From NCBI GenBank assembly GCA_021784575.1, contig JAJYHX010000002.1, positions 1 through 64,000 of the forward strand: a DNA stretch of 64,000 nucleotides, written 5' to 3'. The translations under genes were made by a program, and so were the position numbers. Origin of the DNA: Nitrospirota bacterium. Lineage in GTDB: Bacteria > Nitrospirota > JACRHJ01. Each line of letters begins with the position of its first letter. The first letter of the stretch is position 1. Of this stretch, positions 57,674 to 64,000 are shown piece by piece. The notes beneath the pieces were generated by a model that was not told the DNA's origin, searched no databases, and saw only the letters and a list, made by a program, of their open reading frames with translations.

Positions 57674-60600
57674 GCTTCTCCGGGTGGGTTCACCATCACC
57701 GCCGCTCTATACTGTTCCTCCTGGCGGCGCTTATGATAAGCGGCGTCGCAAGCAGCTTCAAGCTTCCCGTGGCCCTTTTCCCAGACATCAGCTTTCCCCG
57801 CGTTGTCGCAGAGCTCAACTCCGGAGACCGGCCCGCCGACCAGATGGCCATTGAAGTGACCTGGCCTGTCGAGGAGGCCATAAGGTCCGTGCCGGGTGTC
57901 GTGAGCGTAAAGTCCACGACAAGCCGCGGCAGCGCCGAAATCTCCGTGAACTTCGGCTGGGGCAGGGATATGGTGGCGGCAATGCTCCAGGTGGAGTCTG
58001 CCATAAACCAGGCCATGCCGTCCCTGCCCAGGGGCACGACATTCAGCGTGAAGAGGATGGACCCGACCGTAGACCCGGTGCTTGCCTACAGCCTTTCCTC
58101 GGACACGCATTCCCTGACAGAACTGAGGGACATCGCGTTCTATCAGCTCCGGCCCCTGCTTTCAACCGTAAAAGGCGTTGCGAGGGTGCAGGTCCAGGGC
58201 GGCAACGTCGAGGAATACCGGGTTACGGTGGACCCGGCAAAACTCGCCTCCTACGGCCTGTCGCTGCGGGATGTGTCGAAGGCGCTTTCCGCGGCCAATG
58301 TCATAAAAGCCGTGGGCCGGCTGGAAGACCATTACAAGCTCTATCTCGTCATGTCCGACACGAGGTTTGCCGGGCTTGACCAGATACGCGGCACCGTGCT
58401 CCGCTCCGGCAAAGACGGCCCGGTCCTCCTGGAAGACGTGGCGACCGTCAGCCGCGGCAGCGTGCCGCAGTGGACGCGCGTCACCGCGGACGGCCACGAC
58501 GCCGTTCTCCTGAACGTATACCAGCAGCCGGGCGGCAATACGGTGCAGATAGCAAAGGACCTCAAGGCCAAGCTCGCGGCCTTCAAGGCCCAGATACCCG
58601 CCGGCATAAAAATCGCCAACTGGTACGACCAGAGCCGGCTCATAATCTCCTCCGCCGGCAATGTCAGGGACGCGATACTTATAGGGATCGCCCTGGCGGC
58701 CGTCATACTTTTCATATTCCTGAGAAATATCAAAATTACGCTCATTGCGATAATCACGGTGCCCGGCGTTCTGGCCGCGACGGTGCTCCTGCTGTATGTC
58801 CTTGGGCAGAGCTTCAATATCATGACGCTTGGCGGCATGGCGGCGGCGGTGGGGCTTATAATCGACGACACCATAGTCATGCTCGAACATATCATCAGGC
58901 GTCTGCGCGGGAACCCCGGCGAGCACCACAAGAGGGTAGTTCACGCGGCAGCCGAGTTTACAAGGCCCCTGATGGGTTCGTCGGCTTCAACGATAATAAT
59001 CTTCGCGCCCCTGGCCTTCCTGTCGGGCGTGACGGGAGCGTTTTTCAAGGCCCTGTCGCTTACGATGGCCTCAAGCCTTTTAATATCCTATTTAGTCGCA
59101 TGGCTCGCCGTCCCGCTTATTGCGGATCACCTCCTTGGGCAGAAAGACGCTGACCAGAAAGAAGGCGGCTTTGCGACGCGAAAGGCGCATGACGGTTATG
59201 TAAGGATAATGAACAGCCTGCTTGCCCGCCCGGTATTGCTGCTGCTGCCCATAGTGCCGCTTGTTTTCGCGGGATGGCTCGGCTATAAGCATGTCGGTTC
59301 CGGTTTCATGCCGAAGATGGACGAGGGCGGTTTTATCCTCGATTACTACGCAGAGCCGGGCACGTCCTTGAGCGAGACGGACCGCCTGCTGAGGCAGGTC
59401 GAGGCTATTTTGCGCAAGACGCCGGAGGTGGACACATATTCCAGGCGCACGGGTCTTCAACTTGGCGGCGGCGTTACGGAAGCCTACCAGGGAGATTTCT
59501 TCGTGCATCTGAAGCCGTTTCCGAGAAGGTCGATAGAAAAGGTGATGGACGATGTCCGGAAAAGAGTGGAGCGCTCCGTGCCCGGCCTGCATATCGAGAT
59601 GGCGCAGCTCATGGAGGACTTGATAGGAGACCTGACAGCCGTCCCGCAGCCGATAGAGATAAAGATTTTCTCGGACGACGGCAAGCTCCTTGGGAAACTC
59701 GGCCCGCAGGTGGCTTCGATAATCGGCAATATCCCCGGCGTGGTGGATGTGGACAACGGCATTGTCCTGGCGGGAGACGCGCTCGACATAAAAGTAGACA
59801 GGGTGAAGGCGGCGCTTGAAGGCGTAGACCCGGAATCCGTAACAAAAGACCTCAAGGCGTTCCTCAAGGGCGACGTTACGACCCATGTCCAGAAAGGCGT
59901 AAAGATGGTCGGGGTCAGGGTATGGGTCCCTAAGGATTTCAGGGCGACGGAGAGGGATTTGGCGCGGCTCCAGCTGCGCGCGCCGGACGGCCATCTCTTC
60001 CCGCTTGGCAGGATCGCCACAGTCAGGGCAATCAGCGGCCAGCCGCAGATAATGCGCGACAACTTAAAGAGGATGATAGCCGTAACCGGGCGTATAAGCG
60101 GCAGGGATATGGGGTCTGTAATCAGGGACGTCAAGGCCGCCCTGGCGCGGCCGGGGCTTCTTCCAAAGGGCGTCTACTACACGCTTGGCGGTCTGTACAG
60201 GCAGCAGCAGATTGCCTTTGCCGGCCTTATTGCCGTGTTTGTCGCCGCCGTCGCTCTTGTTTTTCTCCTGCTTCTTTTTTTGTACGAGAGGTTCAGGGTC
60301 GCATTGGCTATACTCGCCACAACCCTTCTCGCCCTTACGGCGGTATTCATAGGCCTGTTCGTCACGAAGACGGAACTCAACATCTCGTCCATGATGGGCA
60401 TGACGATGATTGTCGGAATTGCGACGGAAGTCGCCATATTCTACGTATCGGAATATTTCGAGCTGCCGGCGGATATGGACGAAAAGGAGGCGCTTATACT
60501 TGCCGGGAAGAACCGTATGCGCCCGATAGCCATGACGACTTTCGCCGCCATACTGGCCCTTCTGCCCCTGGCTCTGGGCATTGGCCAGGGCGCGGCCATG

Positions 60601-60708
60601 CAGAAGCCCCTGGCGATAGCCATCATCTCCGGCCTTGTCATTCAGCTGCCGCTCGTCCTCGTTTTCATGCCTGTGCTGTTTCACCTCCTGCATGTAAAGA
60701 GAACATAG
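57670..60708 (+). CDS. RND-family efflux permease
   Basis: The 1,012-residue inner-membrane transporter has the RND plan of 12 transmembrane helices and two periplasmic loops. Seen are the N-terminal ILFLLAALMISGVASSFKLP VALFPD entry, the TM4 proton-relay block GGMAAAVGLIIDDTIVMLEH with the usual two Asp residues (about 398-403), EFTRPLMGSSASTIIIFAPL, and the C-terminal RMRPIAMTTFAAILALLPLA. It is nearer to AcrB/HAE-like and CusA-like pumps; the substrate cannot be told. There is no Met-rich metal path like that of CusA obvious in the text. Confidence 0.94.
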   Translation: MSFSGWVHHHRRSILFLLAALMISGVASSFKLPVALFPDISFPRVVAELNSGDRPADQMAIEVTWPVEEAIRSVPGVVSVKSTTSRGSAEISVNFGWGRDMVAAMLQVESAINQAMPSLPRGTTFSVKRMDPTVDPVLAYSLSSDTHSLTELRDIAFYQLRPLLSTVKGVARVQVQGGNVEEYRVTVDPAKLASYGLSLRDVSKALSAANVIKAVGRLEDHYKLYLVMSDTRFAGLDQIRGTVLRSGKDGPVLLEDVATVSRGSVPQWTRVTADGHDAVLLNVYQQPGGNTVQIAKDLKAKLAAFKAQIPAGIKIANWYDQSRLIISSAGNVRDAILIGIALAAVILFIFLRNIKITLIAIITVPGVLAATVLLLYVLGQSFNIMTLGGMAAAVGLIIDDTIVMLEHIIRRLRGNPGEHHKRVVHAAAEFTRPLMGSSASTIIIFAPLAFLSGVTGAFFKALSLTMASSLLISYLVAWLAVPLIADHLLGQKDADQKEGGFATRKAHDGYVRIMNSLLARPVLLLLPIVPLVFAGWLGYKHVGSGFMPKMDEGGFILDYYAEPGTSLSETDRLLRQVEAILRKTPEVDTYSRRTGLQLGGGVTEAYQGDFFVHLKPFPRRSIEKVMDDVRKRVERSVPGLHIEMAQLMEDLIGDLTAVPQPIEIKIFSDDGKLLGKLGPQVASIIGNIPGVVDVDNGIVLAGDALDIKVDRVKAALEGVDPESVTKDLKAFLKGDVTTHVQKGVKMVGVRVWVPKDFRATERDLARLQLRAPDGHLFPLGRIATVRAISGQPQIMRDNLKRMIAVTGRISGRDMGSVIRDVKAALARPGLLPKGVYYTLGGLYRQQQIAFAGLIAVFVAAVALVFLLLLFLYERFRVALAILATTLLALTAVFIGLFVTKTELNISSMMGMTMIVGIATEVAIFYVSEYFELPADMDEKEALILAGKNRMRPIAMTTFAAILALLPLALGIGQGAAMQKPLAIAIISGLVIQLPLVLVFMPVLFHLLHVKRT

Positions 60709-60710
60709 TA

Positions 60711-60914
60711 TCAGGCTGTCTTTTTTGCCTTCTGCGAGGCTTTGAGCAGGTTCTTCACGTCCTCGCTCAGCCTGACGGGCGAGGTCGTGGTCTTGGGAAG
60801 AAACTTTGAGGCGCCAGCCGACATGACGCGGTCTTTGGCTCCGCATGGGCCTTGCCGTATTTTCTTCGACATAATACCGGATATATTCGCGTCCGGCGTC
60901 ATCCAATCCGGCAA
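60711..60914 (-). CDS. Possible small basic protein, convergent to the RND operon
   Basis: A minus-strand frame of up to 67 codons ends 2 nt after the RND stop. Its C-terminal part MSKKIRQGPCGAKDRVMSAG, then ASKFLPKTTTSPVRLSEDVK and NLLKASQKAKKTA, has the look of a small DNA-binding or ribbon-helix-helix-like protein. The start is uncertain (TTG 60,914, ATG 60,902 or ATG 60,872) and no ribosome site is clear. The rest of the 352-nt gap up to 61,060 holds only a short AT-rich stretch and the promoter candidate at 61,026. Confidence 0.4.
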   Translation of the reverse strand: MPDWMTPDANISGIMSKKIRQGPCGAKDRVMSAGASKFLPKTTTSPVRLSEDVKNLLKASQKAKKTA

Positions 60915-61025
60915 AACTAAGCCGCATCCCTACGGAACCGTCGCAGCTCTTTAACATGATTTAGTCGTTAATCTTTTTTAATCTCACGGCAAAGGTTCGG
61001 CATGACAACGCGGGGGTTTTTTATC

Positions 61026-61052
61026 TTGCAAAGCATGACGAAAGATTATAAA
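61026..61052 (+). promoter_or_regulatory. Candidate promoter giving a leaderless SDR mRNA
   Basis: TTGCAA at 61,026-61,031 and TATAAA at 61,047-61,052 are 15 nt apart, which is short. The -10 box ends only 8 nt before the ATG at 61,061, and no ribosome site is present, so the mRNA would start at or next to the start codon. Confidence 0.4.
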
Positions 61053-61060
61053 ATCAGCCG

Positions 61061-62035
61061 ATGAAGGCGCTGGTTACCGGGGGGACGGGTTTCATAGGCA
61101 GTCATCTTGTCGAGGCCCTTCTGAAGAGAGGTTTTGAAGTAAGGTGCCTTGTCCGGGACCCGGGGCGGCTGAGATGGCTTGCCGGGCTGGATGTAGAGAT
61201 AGTTCGGGGAGATACGGCGGCAACGGCAGGTCTGTCGGCGGCTGTTTCCGGCGTGGATTACATATTCCATGCCGCCGGGATTACAAAGGCGGCAAAGCCG
61301 CGGGACTACTACCTGATAAACGCGCAGGGGACCGGGAACCTGCTAAGCGCGGTCCGGGAGGGGGGACGGGTAAAAAAGTTTGTTCTGGTGTCCAGCCAGG
61401 CGGCGGCGGGCCCGTCGAGGGAAGGAATACCGAGGCGGGAAGAAGACGAGCCGGCGCCCGTCTCGGATTACGGCAGGAGCAAACTGCTTGCCGAAAGACA
61501 TGCGCTGGCGTTAAAAGACAAACTTAACATAGCCATTGTCAGGCCCACGTCCGTTTACGGTCCGCGCGACCGGGATATATTCGCCTTCTTCGGAATGGTA
61601 AATAAAGGGTTCCGGACGGCATTTTTTGAAAAAAGACAACTGTCAGTCTGTTATGTTTCTGATATAGTTGAAGGAACGATAAATGCCGCGCTTGAGGACA
61701 CGAAGTCCGGCGAAGCATTTTTTCTGGCCCATCCGGATGTAATGGACTGGGATTCCATCGGCGAGGCGATGGCCTGCGCTTTGGGAGTAAAGGCAAGGAG
61801 GCTTCTCATTCCCGTGCCCTTGATGGGGGCCGTGGCGTTATGCGCCGAGGCGTTGTCGGCTCTTACAGGCAAGCCGGCCCTCCTTAACCGCCAGAAGATG
61901 GCGGAGATAAGACAGCGTTTCTGGGTGGCGGATACGAAAAAGGCGGAGGAAGTTTTAAAATTCAGGGCCCGCGTTGATTTCCCGGCGGGTGCAAAAATAA
62001 CAGCCGAGTGGTACAGGCTTCATGGATGGCTCTGA
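61061..62035 (+). CDS. NAD(P)-dependent epimerase/dehydratase (extended SDR, CerR-like candidate)
   Basis: The 324-residue extended SDR begins [20 protein letters not shown] with the nucleotide motif TGGTGFIG, has [13 protein letters not shown] (about 67-79), [11 protein letters not shown] and the catalytic YGRSK (about 141-145), then [15 protein letters not shown]. This group includes 3-beta-HSD-like lipid and sugar dehydrogenases; in bacterial sphingolipid loci a protein of this type (CerR) reduces the 3-oxo intermediate. The neighbour 13 nt downstream is serine-palmitoyltransferase-like, which supports that reading, but the substrate is not proven. Confidence 0.85.
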   Translation: MKALVTGGTGFIGSHLVEALLKRGFEVRCLVRDPGRLRWLAGLDVEIVRGDTAATAGLSAAVSGVDYIFHAAGITKAAKPRDYYLINAQGTGNLLSAVREGGRVKKFVLVSSQAAAGPSREGIPRREEDEPAPVSDYGRSKLLAERHALALKDKLNIAIVRPTSVYGPRDRDIFAFFGMVNKGFRTAFFEKRQLSVCYVSDIVEGTINAALEDTKSGEAFFLAHPDVMDWDSIGEAMACALGVKARRLLIPVPLMGAVALCAEALSALTGKPALLNRQKMAEIRQRFWVADTKKAEEVLKFRARVDFPAGAKITAEWYRLHGWL

Positions 62036-62048
62036 GGAGGTCTACAGC

Positions 62049-63242
62049 TTGGACATTTTCGGGAAGTGCAAACGATTTACAAAGGCGGACGACTTAAAGG
62101 CGATAGGCGCCTATCTTTATTTCCGCAGGATAGATTCGCCACAGGACCCGATAGTAACGATGGACGGCCATGAGCTGATAATGCTCGGCTCCAACAACTA
62201 CCTTGGCCTGACAAACGACCCCAGGGTGAAGGAAGCGGCTATTGCCGCCATAAGGAAATACGGCACAGGCTGCGCCGGGTCGAGGTTCTTGAACGGCACG
62301 CTCGATATACATGAGGAACTCGAAGAGCGTCTGGCCGGGTTCATGCGGAAGCCCGCCGCGATTACCTTCTCCACCGGCTTTCAGACGAACCTCGGCACAA
62401 TCTCCGCCGTGGCCGGAAAGGACGACACCGTAATAATCGACAAGCTCGACCATGCGAGCATTATCGACGGCTGCCGCCTCTCCTTCGGCGAGGCCAGGAA
62501 ATTCAAACACAACGACATGGAAGACCTCGACCGTGTCCTGACAAACTGCGGGAACGGCGGCAAGATAGTCGTCGTTGACGGCGTGTTCTCGATGGAAGGC
62601 GACATAGCCGACCTGCCGAAGATTGTGGACGTGGCCAGGATACGCGGCGCGCGCGTGATGGTGGACGACGCGCACGGCATAGGAGTCCTGGGGAAGAACG
62701 GCAGGGGCACTGCTGAGCATTTCGGCCTGGAAGACAAGGTGGACATCATAATGGGGACTTACAGCAAGTCCCTTGCCTCCATCGGCGGGTTCGTAGTCGC
62801 GGAACGGGACGTCATAAACTACATAAAACACCATGCCCGCGCCCTTATATTCTCCGCAAGCCCGCCGCCGTCGTCCGTGGCGTCGGTAATAACCGCGCTG
62901 GACATTATCGAGAGCGAGCCGGAGAGACGGAAGGCGCTGTGGGACAATACCCATAAAATGCAGAAAGGCTTCAGGGAGATGGGCTACGACATAGGCGTCA
63001 GCGATACGCCTGTCGTGCCTGTCGTCGTGGGCGAGGACATGACGGCGTTCATTATGACAAGGCGGCTCCAGGAAGAAGGGGTTTTCGTCAATCCGGTTGT
63101 CAGCCCCGCGACACCCCCGGGAAGGGCGCTTATCAGGACGAGCTACATGGCCACGCACACATTCGGGCAGCTCGACCGCGTGCTCGAAGTCTTCGAGAAG
63201 GTTGGCAGGGAGCTTGGCATCCTCCAGCCGAAGCACGTGTAA
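62049..63242 (+). CDS. Serine palmitoyltransferase-like alpha-oxoamine synthase
   Basis: The 397-residue PLP enzyme belongs to the AONS/KBL/SPT family, which condenses an amino acid with an acyl thioester. Seen are [96 protein letters not shown] and the PLP lysine in [12 protein letters not shown] (Lys240). The text KHNDMEDLD and the N-terminal '[20 protein letters not shown]' with YLYFRRID resemble the bacterial SPT branch more than BioF. TTG 62,049 is the start because GAGGAGG lies 8 nt before it; an ATG at 62,022 lies inside the SDR gene. Confidence 0.88.
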   Translation: MDIFGKCKRFTKADDLKAIGAYLYFRRIDSPQDPIVTMDGHELIMLGSNNYLGLTNDPRVKEAAIAAIRKYGTGCAGSRFLNGTLDIHEELEERLAGFMRKPAAITFSTGFQTNLGTISAVAGKDDTVIIDKLDHASIIDGCRLSFGEARKFKHNDMEDLDRVLTNCGNGGKIVVVDGVFSMEGDIADLPKIVDVARIRGARVMVDDAHGIGVLGKNGRGTAEHFGLEDKVDIIMGTYSKSLASIGGFVVAERDVINYIKHHARALIFSASPPPSSVASVITALDIIESEPERRKALWDNTHKMQKGFREMGYDIGVSDTPVVPVVVGEDMTAFIMTRRLQEEGVFVNPVVSPATPPGRALIRTSYMATHTFGQLDRVLEVFEKVGRELGILQPKHV

Positions 63243-63264
63243 AAAAATATCGAGCCGGACGCGA

Positions 63265-63846
63265 TTGAAACATCCAGGCCGTAAAATGTATCACCTCGCG
63301 GGCGGTCTTGTCATAGGCGCCGCGTATATCTCGCTCGGACGCGAACGGGGGCTTCCCGCGCTTGCCGCGCTTACGGCCATTGCCACGGCTACCGACATAT
63401 CCCGCCTTGTATTTCCGAGGTTCAACGACTTCATGTTCCGGCGCTTTGGCGCGTTTATCCGTGAGTCGGAGAAACACGCCGTCACCGGCACGCCGTGGTA
63501 TCTGGCGGGTATGCTCGGAGCGTTTTTCCTGTTCAGCCTGCCGGTCGCGGTATGCTCGATTGTTTTCCTCGCCTGCGGAGACGTCAGCGCGACGATAGTC
63601 GGCGAGAGATGGGGGACGATAAAAATATCCGGCGTCAAGAGCCTTCAGGGAACGATTGCGTTCTTCCTTGCCGCGCTTGTCTGCGGCTATGCGGCGGGGA
63701 GTTACTGGCAGGGGCTTCCGTTGCCGGTCGTTGCCGCCGGGGCGCTGACGGCGGCTGTAGTGGAAATCCTTCCGCTCAAGATCAACGACAACCTTTCCAT
63801 ACCGATAATCTCAGGCGCTGTAATGCAGGCGCTGGCGCATTACTGA
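63265..63846 (+). CDS. DGK1/SEC59-like diacylglycerol or polyprenol kinase family protein
   Basis: The 193-residue membrane protein begins (L/M)KHPGRKMYHLAGGLVIGAAY, the RKxxHxxGG entry of the DGK1/SEC59/VTE5 group of CTP-dependent lipid kinases. The core block is FLACGDVSATIVGERWGTIK plus ISGVKSLQGTIAFFLAAL, with conserved GD, A, G, KS and GT, followed by EILPLKINDNLSIPIISGAV. About six transmembrane helices are expected. TTG 63,265 gives the complete family N-terminus; ATG 63,286 is the alternative. It is 22 nt after the SPT-like gene and so likely co-transcribed. Confidence 0.82.
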   Translation: MKHPGRKMYHLAGGLVIGAAYISLGRERGLPALAALTAIATATDISRLVFPRFNDFMFRRFGAFIRESEKHAVTGTPWYLAGMLGAFFLFSLPVAVCSIVFLACGDVSATIVGERWGTIKISGVKSLQGTIAFFLAALVCGYAAGSYWQGLPLPVVAAGALTAAVVEILPLKINDNLSIPIISGAVMQALAHY

Positions 63847-63850
63847 ACCA

Positions 63851-64000
63851 TCACCCCTGCCTCTCTCCCATTAAAGGGCGAGGAGTTAGAAAGCGATATA
63901 ACTTGTCCGCCGCCCGGACGCAAAGCGGCGCAAGAACCGCCCCGGCGATTACGTCCGCGACATAGTGATACCGCAGATAAACCGTCGCAAGGACAAGGCC
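63851..64000 (-). CDS. PAP2_3/Aur1-like phosphatase or phosphotransferase, C-terminal part
   Basis: The final 49 codons of a minus-strand gene are in the window: GLVLATVYLRYHYVADVIAG, then AVLAPLCVRAADKLYRFLTP and a short tail coded by the repeat. YLRYHYVADVIAG is the last motif of the PAP2 superfamily (His...Asp). The Arg usually found seven residues before the His is not present, as in the PAP2_3 branch that includes inositolphosphoceramide synthases and related lipid phosphotransferases. It is convergent with the SPT-like operon; the rest lies beyond the window. Confidence 0.75.
   Translation of the reverse strand, partial: GLVLATVYLRYHYVADVIAGAVLAPLCVRAADKLYRFLTPRPLMGERQG
63853..63893. 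repeat. Family B variant repeat at the end of the PAP2 gene
   Basis: CACCCCTGCCTCTCTCCCAT then TAAAGGGCGAGGAGTTAGAAAG is nearly the same as the inner core at 3,124-3,160. It overlaps the last codons of the minus-strand gene, so the tail of that protein is encoded by repeat sequence. Confidence 0.6.

Noticed and set aside
62094-63236. A 380-codon open frame on the minus strand
   Set aside because: It is antisense to the SPT-like gene, whose motifs and ribosome site are clear.
1-64000. CRISPR array
   Set aside because: The dispersed repeats differ in spacing and orientation, there are no regular spacers, and no cas genes are present.

Overview
The window is about 64 kb of a moderately GC-rich bacterial chromosome. 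The gene orders rplM-rpsI-argC-argJ, hrcA-grpE-dnaK-dnaJ, site-2 protease-trpS-scpA-scpB and rplU-rpmA-obgE-proB, a DHH-CBS-nucleotidyltransferase fusion, an outer membrane with RND efflux and exopolysaccharide export, and frequent TTG start codons suggest an uncultured Gram-negative of the Nitrospirota or Thermodesulfobacteriota (former Deltaproteobacteria) type. This is inference from gene content; no rRNA is present. Intergenic spaces are packed with three families of short palindromic repeats (called A, B and C here).

Layout. 1-399: right end of an IS3-type element that has cut a small gene lying downstream of rqcH. 425-5,000: rqcH, rplM-rpsI, an AT-rich orphan gene, argC. 5,036-7,093: argJ and three small unknown genes. 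7,108-9,374: a Crp/Fnr regulator, a DUF2892 membrane protein, and a three-gene unit (J-domain protein, secreted protein, NifX-like protein) behind a strong promoter with a perfect palindrome at the start site. 9,439-15,949: heat-shock operon with a perfect CIRCE element, an AT-rich orphan between dnaK and dnaJ, and rsmE. 16,022-20,456 (minus): xerD, DHH-CBS-PolyA tRNA nucleotidyltransferase, YdjC/HpnK-like deacetylase. 20,777-25,011: M50 protease, trpS, scpA, scpB, ilvE, tRNA-Leu. 25,142-31,873: cell-wall amidase-like protein, a FecR protein with a long basic tail, a thioesterase, rplU, rpmA, obgE, proB.

31,980-49,251 is a Wzx/Wzy-type exopolysaccharide locus: a secreted helical protein and an outer-membrane barrel, an SLBB export protein, a Wzc-like tyrosine kinase, an O-antigen ligase/polymerase with a TPR-like tail, a deacetylase, Wzx, a second polymerase, a methyltransferase, three glycosyltransferases, Gmd and the priming glycosylphosphotransferase. 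Most internal genes overlap by 4 nt (TTGA or ATGA). It is followed by a B12-binding radical SAM enzyme and birA.

51,784-60,708: a secreted orphan, a haem c/CopD/cytochrome-b5-like membrane fusion, coaX, tRNA-Thr, and an RND efflux operon. 61,061-64,000: an SDR, a serine-palmitoyltransferase-like PLP enzyme, a DGK1/SEC59-like lipid kinase, and the end of a convergent PAP2_3/Aur1-like phosphatase. Together these look like a candidate sphingolipid or ceramide-type lipid locus, which I rate as the most interesting feature of the window.
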